Assembly (NCBI RefSeq): GCF_029101545.1
Contig: NZ_CP118866.1
Coordinates: 806,001-870,000 of the forward strand
Direction of reading: 5' to 3'
Length of the DNA stretch: 64,000 nucleotides
DNA from: Amygdalobacter indicium
GTDB lineage: Bacteria; Bacillota; Clostridia; Saccharofermentanales; Fastidiosipilaceae
Position 1 is the first letter of the stretch, and each line of letters opens with the position of its first letter. The position numbers were made by a program, and so were the translations under genes. The notes below the pieces were generated by a model. It worked only from the letters and a program-made list of their open reading frames with translations, searched no databases and was not told the origin of the DNA. Positions 52,791 through 60,777 of this stretch are shown here, piece after piece.

Positions 52791-52813
52791 CTTAATTTTC
52801 CTCTCTAAAATTA

Positions 52814-52819
52814 ATTATA
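52814..52819 (-). promoter_or_regulatory. -10 element of acpP
   Basis: Minus-strand TATAAT 24 nt before the acpP ATG; the -35 is poor. No clear FapR operator was seen. Confidence 0.5.
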
Positions 52820-52869
52820 TTTACGCCTCTCGCCCTTAAACTAAGAGCAATATCAGCCTCAGGTCAGTC

Positions 52870-53532
52870 CTAATCGGCTTTAAGAAGTTTACGATTAGCA
52901 TACCAATACGTCAAACCTGATAATACAGTAATAATAACAGAAATCCACGCTAATGCGTTGTTAAAATAATAAAATTGCAGTAATGAACTGTAATCTGAAA
53001 CAAAATATCTGTCGATCATCGCTCCTGCATGGTGCAAATACAACAAATCTGTCGGTTCGGCCGACCAATAAGCATAAGCACCGTAGATAAAACTGACAGT
53101 TACAGCTACCATCTGCACCAAAGTTTTCAGCTTTCCCCAAAAATTAGCTGCAATAACAGTACCGGTCTGTTCAAGTGCAATCAATCTTATAGCGGTTACA
53201 AGAAACTCTCGTGCCAAAGTGATAACCGGTATCCAGACACTTATGTAACCTAAATCAACCAGCATAATCATCGTCGCCAAAATCAAGACCTTATCAGCTA
53301 TTGAATCGACTAGTTTACCGAAATTACTGACATGATTAAATTTACGGGCTAAATTACCGTCAAGATAATCGGTATAAGCTGCCAACCAAAAAAGAATTAA
53401 AGAAATAACAATCGTAATAACCGCAGTTATTTTCCTGTCGGAAAAAGCTGAACTGTCGGCAAGATAGGCAAACCCCATAACAAAAGGTATCAATACTACT
53501 CGTAAACACGATAATTTATTAGGCAAATTCAT
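52870..53532 (-). CDS. pgsA: CDP-diacylglycerol-glycerol-3-phosphate 3-phosphatidyltransferase
   Basis: 220 aa, about six membrane helices. Commits CDP-DAG to phosphatidylglycerol. The CDP-alcohol phosphotransferase motif DYLDGNLARKFNHVSNFGKLVDSIADK has all conserved Asp, Gly and Arg. NLPNKLSCLRVVLIP is the usual start, so I use the ATG at 53530-53532 with AGGTGG upstream. An insertion near 150-190 (SAEPTDLLYLHHAG) lengthens an outer loop. Adjacent to recX/recA, as often in Bacillota. Confidence 0.94.
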   Translation of the reverse strand: MNLPNKLSCLRVVLIPFVMGFAYLADSSAFSDRKITAVITIVISLILFWLAAYTDYLDGNLARKFNHVSNFGKLVDSIADKVLILATMIMLVDLGYISVWIPVITLAREFLVTAIRLIALEQTGTVIAANFWGKLKTLVQMVAVTVSFIYGAYAYWSAEPTDLLYLHHAGAMIDRYFVSDYSSLLQFYYFNNALAWISVIITVLSGLTYWYANRKLLKAD

Positions 53533-53582
53533 ATAACAACCACCTGTCACCAAACTACACTAATTATACACTAAACAACTAA

Positions 53583-54086
53583 CTAGCTCATATAATCGCG
53601 TAAATAATTCCTTAATGTAGCGACACTGAATCCATGCGCTGTCGCTCTTCTAAGTAAAATTCGTAAAATTTTCTGCTTAGCAGCATAATCACAAGTGTCA
53701 CTTTTAATTGTCCGCAATAAGTCGCTTGAAGTAGATGATAAATAATCCTCCAGCAAAGAATGCTCATCCACAGTTTGAAAAAAATCCCGTAAAGCAACTT
53801 GAGCACAATTATATTCCACCCCTTTACGCAACAACAAAGCTTGCAAGCCGATTTTCCCATAAGCTCCGGAACGACGACACAAATGTAAAATTCTTTCTGC
53901 CGCCGCATAATCGTCAAGATATTTCAGCTCACACAATTCATTGATAAGCGTATTAATCTCGTTTGATTGATAATTTTTCCGTAACAGATATTGTCGCAGC
54001 TTACCGCTTGTCGGATGATATTTAGTTAAATAGGCAAATGCGACTTGCCGCATTTGCCCGGGGTTATTTTTCGACTCGCAACTCAT
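53583..54086 (-). CDS. recX: RecA regulator RecX
   Basis: 167 aa. Tandem three-helix repeats: RQVAFAYLTKYHPTSGKLRQYLLRKNY, then LKYLDDYAAAERILHLCRRSGAYGKIGLQALLLRKGV. It binds RecA filaments and limits their activity. The ATG overlaps the recA stop by ATGA, indicating translational coupling. Confidence 0.88.
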   Translation of the reverse strand: MSCESKNNPGQMRQVAFAYLTKYHPTSGKLRQYLLRKNYQSNEINTLINELCELKYLDDYAAAERILHLCRRSGAYGKIGLQALLLRKGVEYNCAQVALRDFFQTVDEHSLLEDYLSSTSSDLLRTIKSDTCDYAAKQKILRILLRRATAHGFSVATLRNYLRDYMS

Positions 54087-55261
54087 AACTCATCTAATTC
54101 TAAAATATCATCCAATATATTACTCTCGGATTTTTCAGTTGCCTGTTCACTCTTTGCTGCATCGCCGGCAGCAGAAGCTGCAGTTTGGTTGCTACGACTC
54201 AATTTTTCGTTAAGTCTGGCATTATCTTCGGCAATTTTAGCTTTAACTTCAGCCATTATCTCTTCACAAACAGCGGGATTGTCAATTAAATATTTAACAG
54301 CTTTATCCCTGCCTTGACCCAAACGTTCTTCTTTATAGGAGAACCAGGCGCCTGATTTATTGATGATATTATGTTCGACTGCAACATCGACAACACAGCT
54401 TTCGTTGATGACACCTTTACCGTAAATAACGTCGAATGTAGCTTCCTTGAACGGAGGTGCAACCTTATTCTTAGTAATTTTACACCGGGTTCTGGCTCCT
54501 ATCGGTGTATCGCCCTCTTTCAGAACTTCGCCTTTTCTAATATCCATTCTTACTGAGCTGTAAAATTTCAAAGCACGACCGCCGGTTGTAGTTTCAGGAT
54601 TACCGAACATAACACCGATTTTTTCACGCAATTGATTGATAAAAATAACAATAGTTTTAGACTGCGAAATGCTGGCAGTTAATTTTCTCAAAGCCTGTGA
54701 CATTAATCTGGCCTGCAAGCCGACAGAAGAATCGCCCATTTCACCTTCAATTTCAGCTCGAGGTACCAAGGCGGCAACAGAGTCGACAACAACTATATCA
54801 ACTGAACCGGATCGAACCAGATGATCGACAATTTCCAAAGCTTCTTCACCATTATTAGGCTGAGATAAGACAAGATCAGCAATATTAACACCTAAAGCTT
54901 GGGCGTATTCAGGTGAAAGCGCATGCTCGGCGTCAATAATGGCAGCTATACCACCTGCCTTTTGTGCACTGGCAATACAATGTAAAGCTACTGTTGTTTT
55001 ACCGGATGATTCAGGTCCGTAAATTTCGATAATTCTGCCTCGCGGTAATCCACCTACGCCTAAAGCCAAATCAATTGAAAATATTCCGGTCGGAATAACT
55101 GTAATATTCTGTTCCGGCGCTTTTCCTAAAAACATAATTGAACCTGCGCCGAATTTTTTGTCAATTGCAGCCAAAGCCGCTTTCAAAGCTTCATCACGTT
55201 CTTCGTTATCAACTCTTGTTACCGTTTGATTGGATTTAGCATTTTTACTTAATTTAGCCAT
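54083..55261 (-). CDS. recA: Recombinase RecA
   Basis: 392 aa. Walker A GPESSGKTT near residue 80, Walker B VDIVVVDSVAALVP, loop L1 EIEGEMGDSSVGLQARLMSQALRKL, L2 region FINQLREKIGVMFGNPETTTGGRALKFY. The C-terminal 45 residues are an acidic tail. AAAGGAG precedes ATG. Upstream are an extended -10 promoter, a LexA-like box and a second palindrome; recX and pgsA follow. Confidence 0.98.
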   Translation of the reverse strand: MAKLSKNAKSNQTVTRVDNEERDEALKAALAAIDKKFGAGSIMFLGKAPEQNITVIPTGIFSIDLALGVGGLPRGRIIEIYGPESSGKTTVALHCIASAQKAGGIAAIIDAEHALSPEYAQALGVNIADLVLSQPNNGEEALEIVDHLVRSGSVDIVVVDSVAALVPRAEIEGEMGDSSVGLQARLMSQALRKLTASISQSKTIVIFINQLREKIGVMFGNPETTTGGRALKFYSSVRMDIRKGEVLKEGDTPIGARTRCKITKNKVAPPFKEATFDVIYGKGVINESCVVDVAVEHNIINKSGAWFSYKEERLGQGRDKAVKYLIDNPAVCEEIMAEVKAKIAEDNARLNEKLSRSNQTAASAAGDAAKSEQATEKSESNILDDILELDEL

Positions 55262-55306
55262 ATTACTCCTTTTAGCGTTCTTAATTAATTATTTCCCCGT
55301 TTTACT

Positions 55307-55320
55307 GGAACTTTAGTTCC
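55307..55320. promoter_or_regulatory. LexA (SOS) box-like operator before recA
   Basis: Perfect 14-bp palindrome GGAAC-TAAA-GTTCC on the minus strand, matching the GAAC-N4-GTTC core of the Gram-positive SOS box. It lies about 5-18 nt after the predicted start site, where LexA binding would block transcription. Confidence 0.65.
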
Positions 55321-55331
55321 GATATAAGCAC

Positions 55332-55340
55332 ATTATATCA
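55332..55340 (-). promoter_or_regulatory. Extended -10 promoter of recA
   Basis: Minus-strand TGATATAAT, just upstream of the LexA-like box; the -35 position is occupied by the palindrome at 55346-55368. Confidence 0.65.
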
Positions 55341-55345
55341 CATCT

Positions 55346-55368
55346 AAAATAACCACATAGGTTATTTT
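55346..55368. repeat. Perfect 9-bp inverted repeat in the recA promoter
   Basis: AAAATAACC-ACATA-GGTTATTTT covers the -35 region of recA. No T-tract makes it a terminator, so an operator is more likely. Confidence 0.6.
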
Positions 55369-55445
55369 AATACAAAAATTCAAATTAATTCGTTACAAAT
55401 ACTGTCCGGTAAAATATCTTATTTTTGATTTCGCATTTTAACTAT

Positions 55446-55474
55446 TAAAAAAGCCGCTGCAGCAGGCAGCGGCT
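55446..55474 (-). terminator. Terminator of the SH3/sortase-like lipoprotein gene
   Basis: Minus-strand stem AGCCGCTGC / GCAGCGGCT followed by six T, 22 nt after the stop codon. Confidence 0.92.
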
Positions 55475-55495
55475 GATAATTTCGCCAAAATGTCA

Positions 55496-56518
55496 TTACT
55501 TAGTAGTAGCAGCCGGCTTTTCTTCCAAAACAGGTAAGCAAAGGAAGAAGTTAATCACAGGATCTGTGGTTGCATCGTTACAATATTGAATAACAACACC
55601 TTCATAATTAGTACCGAAATACAAAGCGTCGACGACACTGGTACCGTTATCGAAGCAGGCGCCGATATAGGCATTGTACTTACTATATTGTTCCTGTTTG
55701 GCATCAACAACCTTATACTTGTAAGCATTACCGTCTTTATCTGTAATTTCAAAGACATCGCCTTTGCCGAACTTATTAACCCACATATTGTAAGCCACTC
55801 TATGTCTGTGACCGTCAAGATAGGTCAATTTGCCGTCATAAGGACTGAATTCCGGACCTACCATTTTGTAAATCATATCGCTGGCCGGCTCTTTATAGAA
55901 AATATCATTAGAGTACAAGCTGAAATCGCTGACTTTTTCAAACGGGAACTTAAAGTTTTTCCAATAAACCATATTCGGTTCACGTTTACCTGTTGATTTG
56001 AAGTTATCCTTGTTGATAACCTGATCACAAGGTTGTTTAACTTTCATTTCGCCTTCCAAAACAGTTTTCGGATTTTTAGCCTTCAGGCCCTTAATCGGCT
56101 CCTGATCGGTAACATCAGTTTTCACATAGCCGGAATCTTTACCGTGATGAATAAAAGACCAACCGTTAGCCAAGTTTTGAATGAGATAAATCTTATCATC
56201 CTTTTTCACTTTTGCCAAAACTTTAGTATGCTCTTCCGGATATTGATACACATCGCTATCCTTAAGCATTTTTGTTTGCAGGAAGGGGAAATTATCTCCG
56301 TCCTGGTCTTTGACATAATTACGAATCAAGCTGTATTTTAACGGCTTAAAATCATAAGGTTTCGTCTCTTTCTGTTCTGTCGTTTTCGGATCTGTCGGCA
56401 AATTACTCAGTACAATTTTTTTATCCGTAGGCTTTGTCTTGCCCTTACCGCTACAAGCTGCTAACGGCAACAACATTGTTCCGGCAACAAGAAGTGATAA
56501 CACTTTAATCTTTCGCAT
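55496..56518 (-). CDS. Lipoprotein with SH3-like and sortase-like domains
   Basis: 340 aa. Signal peptide with lipobox LAAC (Cys22), then a Lys/Thr/Pro-rich linker. Residues about 80-135 (DSDVYQYPEEHTKVLAKVKKDDKIYLIQNLANGWSFIHHGKDSGYV) look like a bacterial SH3 domain. Residues about 225-335 resemble a sortase barrel: YLDGHRHR..FGKGDVFEITDKDGNAYKYKV, then VVIQYCND, which would place the sortase His and Cys; the usual downstream Arg is not evident. The assignment is by pattern only; a non-catalytic binding domain is equally possible. AAGGGAG precedes ATG. Confidence 0.65.
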   Translation of the reverse strand: MRKIKVLSLLVAGTMLLPLAACSGKGKTKPTDKKIVLSNLPTDPKTTEQKETKPYDFKPLKYSLIRNYVKDQDGDNFPFLQTKMLKDSDVYQYPEEHTKVLAKVKKDDKIYLIQNLANGWSFIHHGKDSGYVKTDVTDQEPIKGLKAKNPKTVLEGEMKVKQPCDQVINKDNFKSTGKREPNMVYWKNFKFPFEKVSDFSLYSNDIFYKEPASDMIYKMVGPEFSPYDGKLTYLDGHRHRVAYNMWVNKFGKGDVFEITDKDGNAYKYKVVDAKQEQYSKYNAYIGACFDNGTSVVDALYFGTNYEGVVIQYCNDATTDPVINFFLCLPVLEEKPAATTK

Positions 56519-56541
56519 TGTAATAACTCCCTTTTCTCAAT

Positions 56542-56577
56542 AAAATATACGCCATTACCATAAGCTGCGTATATTTT
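56542..56577. repeat. 11-bp inverted repeat in the leader of the lipoprotein gene
   Basis: AAAATATACGC / GCGTATATTTT with a 14-nt loop. On minus it lies about 88 nt after the rlmI stop and just before the lipoprotein Shine-Dalgarno; it could be a weak terminator for rlmI or a 5'-UTR/operator element. Confidence 0.55.
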
Positions 56578-56664
56578 ACAGTATTTTAATTGTCATAATA
56601 ACTTCAAGTTTATTATATTTTTGTAACACGCCTAAGTTCTTTCATAATAGCAGTAATTTATAAA

Positions 56665-57981
56665 TCAAATAATTTGCAAAAAATAAGTCTTAAGATAGGC
56701 TGTTTCCGGCATTGACAGCAATATAGGATGGTCCGGGGCCTGTTCTTTGCGAGCCAGCAATTTAAGTTTTACATCAGCCATCCGTGCCGCTTCAGCCAAC
56801 ATTTTGCTAAAATCTGCTTCCGGCATAAAATGGCTGCAGGACGTCGTCACAAGGTATCCTCCGCGCGGTAAAAGGCGCATTGCCTGATAATTAATATTCA
56901 GGTATCCCTTGTATGCGGAATTCTTAACTTCACGCGTTTTAGCAAAAGCCGGCGGATCCAAAAGTATCATATCAAACTTGCCCAATGCTGCCGCTTTATC
57001 CCAATCTTCACCCGTGCGATGTTCATTCAAAGCGGTAAGCAGGTTAAAAACATCCGCTTTCATCCAAGTTATTTTCCGACTGTCCAACGCCGGATTCAAC
57101 GCAGCATTAATTTTAGCCTGATTCAGAGCAGTAGTGCTGATATCAACTGCTAAAACATGTTCAGCGCCGCCTTTCAGAGCATTTAAAGCAAATGAACCTG
57201 TATGTGTAAAGCATTCCAGCACATTTTTACCGGCGGCAATTCTTTGCAAAAACAGGCGATTTTCCCTTTGATCTAAAAAATAGCCGGTTTTTTGGCCGTT
57301 AACAAAATCAACGCTGAAATTAATACCATTTTCAACAATTCCGACCGGAAGTAACTCTTTTTCTTTATCGGCGGAAGCTGCAGCGCAATAACGCAAACCG
57401 GCAAAAGTTTCCAAACCTTCTTTGGCCCGTAAAGGTCCGAGGCTTTTTTCGTATACCAAACGTATACGGATAGAATATTCTTCTCGTAACAGTTGTAATA
57501 ATTGAGCTTGTAATTCCGGCCAGATTTTAGCAATTCCTAAGGAAAAAATCTCAATAACTAAAACATCGTTGAAGCGATCACATGTTAATCCCGGAAATCC
57601 GTCAGCTTCACCGTAAATCAAGCGACAAGCTCCTTCTGCGTTCAGTAATTTTAATTGTTTGCGATACTCAACAGCATAACGCAAGCGCCTTAACCAAAAA
57701 GCACTGTCAAATGTTTCATTACGATTATTGCTCAATAGACGTACTGCAATTTGCCCGGCGGCATTATAAAAGCCGCTGCCGAGGTAGGTACCTTTTCTGC
57801 TGAAAACATCAACTATATCTCCGCTGCTCCAAGCTGATTGGAAATCGCCGTTCAATGAATCGGATAAGTCATTGCGATACAACCAGAGATGACCTCCGTT
57901 CAACCAGGCAACTCCTTTATCAGAGGCAATAATAGGCGGAAATTTCGCTTTTTGTAATCTATCGTTAAATTTATCCGTCAT
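56665..57981 (-). CDS. rlmI: RlmI-type rRNA cytosine-C5 methyltransferase
   Basis: 438 aa. PUA domain at the N-terminus (ASDKGVAWLNGGHLWLYRNDL), an RNase H-like middle region with GFYNAAGQIAVRLLS and YGEADGFPGLTCDRF, then a Rossmann methyltransferase: QKTGYFLDQRENR, VLECFTHTGSFALNALKGGA, ILLDPPAFAKTR, and the catalytic Cys in VTTSCSHFM. It matches the RlmI/RlmK class that makes m5C in 23S rRNA; the exact target is not provable. GAGAT precedes ATG. Confidence 0.88.
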   Translation of the reverse strand: MTDKFNDRLQKAKFPPIIASDKGVAWLNGGHLWLYRNDLSDSLNGDFQSAWSSGDIVDVFSRKGTYLGSGFYNAAGQIAVRLLSNNRNETFDSAFWLRRLRYAVEYRKQLKLLNAEGACRLIYGEADGFPGLTCDRFNDVLVIEIFSLGIAKIWPELQAQLLQLLREEYSIRIRLVYEKSLGPLRAKEGLETFAGLRYCAAASADKEKELLPVGIVENGINFSVDFVNGQKTGYFLDQRENRLFLQRIAAGKNVLECFTHTGSFALNALKGGAEHVLAVDISTTALNQAKINAALNPALDSRKITWMKADVFNLLTALNEHRTGEDWDKAAALGKFDMILLDPPAFAKTREVKNSAYKGYLNINYQAMRLLPRGGYLVTTSCSHFMPEADFSKMLAEAARMADVKLKLLARKEQAPDHPILLSMPETAYLKTYFLQII

Positions 57982-58088
57982 GTTCTATCTCTTTTCCCTT
58001 TTCTAATTACTGTAAAGTTAAATTTACAGTATCTTAATAAGAATGACAACCTTTATCTAACTTTGTCTCTTAACATATAAGCATACCA

Positions 58089-58094
58089 TATAAA
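58089..58094 (+). promoter_or_regulatory. -10-like element before the candidate sRNA
   Basis: TATAAA on plus, putting a start near 58100-58101. The nearest -35-like TTGTCT (58063-58068) is 20 nt away, so the promoter is weak by sequence. Confidence 0.35.
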
Positions 58095-58099
58095 CAGAA

Positions 58100-58188
58100 A
58101 TGAATAACACCCCCCTTAAATGTTATTCATACCCTCTCTTAACCCCCTAAGAGTTGTGCTCGATTCGGTATGATCGAGCACTTTTTTA
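58100..58188 (+). ncRNA. Candidate small RNA: three hairpins with C-rich loops
   Basis: Three consecutive perfect stems on plus. Hairpin 1: 10 bp (ATGAATAACA, 58100-58109, with 58121-58130), loop CCCCCCTTAAA. Hairpin 2: 6 bp (CTCTTA, 58136-58141, with 58148-58153), loop ACCCCC. Hairpin 3: 9 bp (GTGCTCGAT, 58156-58164, with 58173-58181) followed by six T, a textbook terminator. The linker ACCCT is also C-rich. The terminator faces plus, yet no plus-strand protein gene precedes it. C-rich single strands that pair with Shine-Dalgarno sequences are a known feature of Gram-positive trans-acting sRNAs (RsaE/RoxS type). I infer a regulatory RNA; expression is not shown. Confidence 0.6.
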
Positions 58189-58290
58189 TGTCACTTTTTC
58201 TGACGACATAAGCCGCCAACGTCTTTCTGCAAGGACAAAAAAAAGCTCCGGTTGCTACTCGCTGCTACTCCAAGAAAAAGATCAAGTTCA

Positions 58291-59277
58291 TTACTTGTCT
58301 TCCTTTTCCTCGTTATTTCTACGAATTTTATGCTTCGTCAAATAACCGCGTAATCTTCTTAAAGCTTGCGACTTGGTAATCGGTAAAATGCTTAAGAATC
58401 GAGCTTTGGCATCCTCATCAAATTTTTCGTCTTTATTCTTCAACGGTGTTTCCAATAACTCCGGATTAAGAAGATATTTATTCAAGTGTTTCAAGCTTTT
58501 CACCAAATAATAACCGTCACATATACGTTCATCAATGGTAAAAGCCAATTCCAGTGATTTGCGCCAATCAAGTTCGCCGTTCTCATAGAAAGGATATTTT
58601 TTCAGTCTGCCCACGGTTAAAAAGATACTGCACGTTCCCATTTCATATAAATGATGGAAAACGGCATCGCCGCCTATTGTACCTAAATGAGAAATAAATA
58701 CGGAAGAATAAAAAGGAAATTGCTGAATTGCCGCCTTAGGAGCCAATCCGTAATAGTCCAGGCACCTATAAATGGCAAAAACCGTACTGATAATACAGCG
58801 TGGCATTTTCAAAAGCCACAAAATCGCTTTATCGTCCAAATTCTCTTTGCCGCTGCGCAACAATTTATTTGTTGTATCCATTTTTTCGGCAATAGTAAAT
58901 AAATCATCATGGTCATCGAATTTCAGTCGGGCAACCGACTCATTCCCCTCGTCAGTTAAACTGTCTTTTACCACATAGAGAATTTCAAAACTGTTACGTT
59001 GATAAAGGCGACGTCCGGCGACGAAGCGATTCATTTTAGGCCTTTCGGACATGGTGCGTTGAATCGCGGCAACTAAGACATTGAAAAAAGTTATTTTAAT
59101 TCCCTGGCGTCTTTTACTTTTTATATAATCACCGATCGCTTCGTAAGGTATATGATACTTATAAAAAATTTGTGATTCTATTCTTGAGCGCATCATATAC
59201 GGAATGATCAGATTCATCGGATCACCGTCGTTAACTAAATATCCGTCCGGGCGTTGCCTTCTAAAACCAAAAGCCAT
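58291..59277 (-). CDS. CAT-fold acyltransferase-like protein (2-oxoacid dehydrogenase E2 catalytic type)
   Basis: 328 aa without lipoyl or E3-binding domains. The catalytic-domain pattern is seen in KITFFNVLVAAIQRTM, PKMNRFVAGRRLYQR, FISHLGTIGGDAVFHHLYEMGTCSIFLTVGR and AFTIDERICDGYYLVKSL. In true E2 acyltransferases the last motif is DHRxxDG; here it is DERICDG (249-255), so the catalytic His is Glu. It may be a non-acyltransferase relative. The start lies 1 nt after the hexokinase stop with AAGAAGG in that gene, so they are coupled. C-terminus is Lys/Glu-rich. Confidence 0.78.
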   Translation of the reverse strand: MAFGFRRQRPDGYLVNDGDPMNLIIPYMMRSRIESQIFYKYHIPYEAIGDYIKSKRRQGIKITFFNVLVAAIQRTMSERPKMNRFVAGRRLYQRNSFEILYVVKDSLTDEGNESVARLKFDDHDDLFTIAEKMDTTNKLLRSGKENLDDKAILWLLKMPRCIISTVFAIYRCLDYYGLAPKAAIQQFPFYSSVFISHLGTIGGDAVFHHLYEMGTCSIFLTVGRLKKYPFYENGELDWRKSLELAFTIDERICDGYYLVKSLKHLNKYLLNPELLETPLKNKDEKFDEDAKARFLSILPITKSQALRRLRGYLTKHKIRRNNEEKEDK

Positions 59278-59278
59278 A

Positions 59279-60631
59279 TTAATCCTTCTTATTTGTTAAA
59301 GCAGCAATAGCCGCTCCTACTAAATTACCGTTTTCTGTCTTGTTAAGTTTAACATATAAATGTAATTCATTATTGATGAAACTTCTAATATAATAAGCCA
59401 TCTTACTTTGAATTAATAAAGACTTATAATATGTAGAACCGTCTATAGTAACTACTGTAGGTTTGAGCGGATTTTTGCCGGTATCAGCTTTAACTAAAGC
59501 TGCAGCCAACGCCACAACCGCATATTTGGAGGCTCTTTCGAAAACATTGTCAATCAGATAATATAAGATGCTTCGATCAATATCATTGGCACATGCCTGA
59601 CTTAATTTGCCCTGGCCGAAAGGAGAACGCATATAATCATCCAAATCTTTCGTTGTAATTTGAGATATATGTTCAAAATTAGTTACAAAAAAAGTACTGA
59701 ATAAATGTTCTTCAATTGCCCGGCGAATTATATACAGGCTTAATAAACCCAAATAGCGCCCGGAAATGCGTTTTTCAAATAAAGAATGTCCCGGATCGCT
59801 TGTTCCTTCATCCATCTCCTGCTCAATTGCGGAAGTTTGTAATGGACAATAATAACCGCTTTCAGTATTGATAATCATCCGACCGCTTAAGACTTCCGGG
59901 CTGACGGACTTTCTTATTTTTACTATATCATTTGAAGTTTCAACATAAGCCAAATTAATACCGGTTCCTAAAATATAACCGATGAATGAATCATAAACTT
60001 CTTCACTCAAGAAAGCTCTACCGCCTAACAGAGCCGCAACCGTATCGTTCAAAATACAAATATTTTTGTCAAAAGGTAAATTGTGCCGTTTAAGAGCCTC
60101 TTTCAAATCTACCCCGATCAAACTTCCGACTACCTCCGGCGCTCTGACTTCTTTAGTGAAGCTCAAAACTCTGCCGTCTCTATTTGCCGTAATTTCTGCC
60201 GGATAACTGAAACAAAAACCTATATTATCACTTAAATTTATGACCGGTCGCAAAAATTCAACAATCTTATCGTAAAATTCAAGTTTACTTAATTCACCGT
60301 CGGAACCGGGCATCGGATAAACTTCATAATTGGTAATTTCCGGTTCACGATCACTATGCATAGTTAATACCGCTACCCGAAAATTAGTACCTCCGGCATC
60401 TAAAACAATACATGGTTTTTCAAAAGGTACTTTATTTTCTATGTCGATAAACGTCGGTAACATTGCTAACGGCATCACACCTTGTTCCTGCGCCTTTTGA
60501 TCGGCTTCTTGCTCCGGCAGCAATCCGAGTGACATAGACAAGAGAAAGTGTTCCAACTCGGCACTTAAATCTACTTTATCGGCATCTAAATCATATTTTT
60601 GCAAAAATGCTTGTACTTTTGATTTGGTCAT
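59279..60631 (-). CDS. Hexokinase, eukaryotic-type family
   Basis: 450 aa. Phosphorylates glucose or other hexoses with ATP. It follows the eukaryotic hexokinase pattern rather than bacterial GlcK/ROK: LDAGGTNFRVAV (77-88), GFCFSYPAEI, LNDTVAALLGG with the catalytic Asp, YILGTGINLAYVE, NTESGYY, and VVTIDGSTYYKS near the C-terminus. GAGGTG precedes ATG. It is followed by the CAT-fold protein in a two-gene operon and is divergent from a Gfo/Idh/MocA gene. Confidence 0.9.
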   Translation of the reverse strand: MTKSKVQAFLQKYDLDADKVDLSAELEHFLLSMSLGLLPEQEADQKAQEQGVMPLAMLPTFIDIENKVPFEKPCIVLDAGGTNFRVAVLTMHSDREPEITNYEVYPMPGSDGELSKLEFYDKIVEFLRPVINLSDNIGFCFSYPAEITANRDGRVLSFTKEVRAPEVVGSLIGVDLKEALKRHNLPFDKNICILNDTVAALLGGRAFLSEEVYDSFIGYILGTGINLAYVETSNDIVKIRKSVSPEVLSGRMIINTESGYYCPLQTSAIEQEMDEGTSDPGHSLFEKRISGRYLGLLSLYIIRRAIEEHLFSTFFVTNFEHISQITTKDLDDYMRSPFGQGKLSQACANDIDRSILYYLIDNVFERASKYAVVALAAALVKADTGKNPLKPTVVTIDGSTYYKSLLIQSKMAYYIRSFINNELHLYVKLNKTENGNLVGAAIAALTNKKD

Positions 60632-60676
60632 TCTTCACCTCATAGTTTATACTTTATTTAAGGTTTATTAGCACTA

Positions 60677-60705
60677 ATTATATAAGAGTAAAATCTAAAT
60701 TTAAA
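60677..60705 (-). promoter_or_regulatory. Promoter of the hexokinase operon
   Basis: Minus strand: TTTAAA (60700-60705), 17 nt, consensus TATAAT (60677-60682). Confidence 0.65.
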
Positions 60706-60733
60706 GTATGTATCGAGATTTTATCTCCAAATT

Positions 60734-60744
60734 TATAATATAAT
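60734..60744 (+). promoter_or_regulatory. Tandem -10 elements of the oxidoreductase gene
   Basis: Two overlapping TATAAT hexamers (60734-60739 and 60739-60744), about 35 nt before the start. A small inverted repeat GAGAT-TTT-ATCTC (60715-60727) sits where the -35 would be and could be an operator. Confidence 0.5.
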
Positions 60745-60777
60745 TCACTTTAACACCGAAAGGATGGTAGCAGACAA

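Larger units (their letters stand above)
57982..58290. other. 309-bp intergenic region holding a candidate sRNA
   Basis: No protein gene seen. It holds the plus-strand hairpin array at 58100-58188 and, at about 58225-58290, a T-rich minus-strand stretch (eight T on minus, 58229-58236) with a direct repeat GAGTAGCA, which may end the acyltransferase-like gene. Also contains the rlmI leader. Confidence 0.6.

Noticed and set aside
58225..58290. Terminator for the CAT-fold gene
   Set aside because: There is a minus-strand run of eight T and a GAGTAGCA repeat, but no convincing stem before it.
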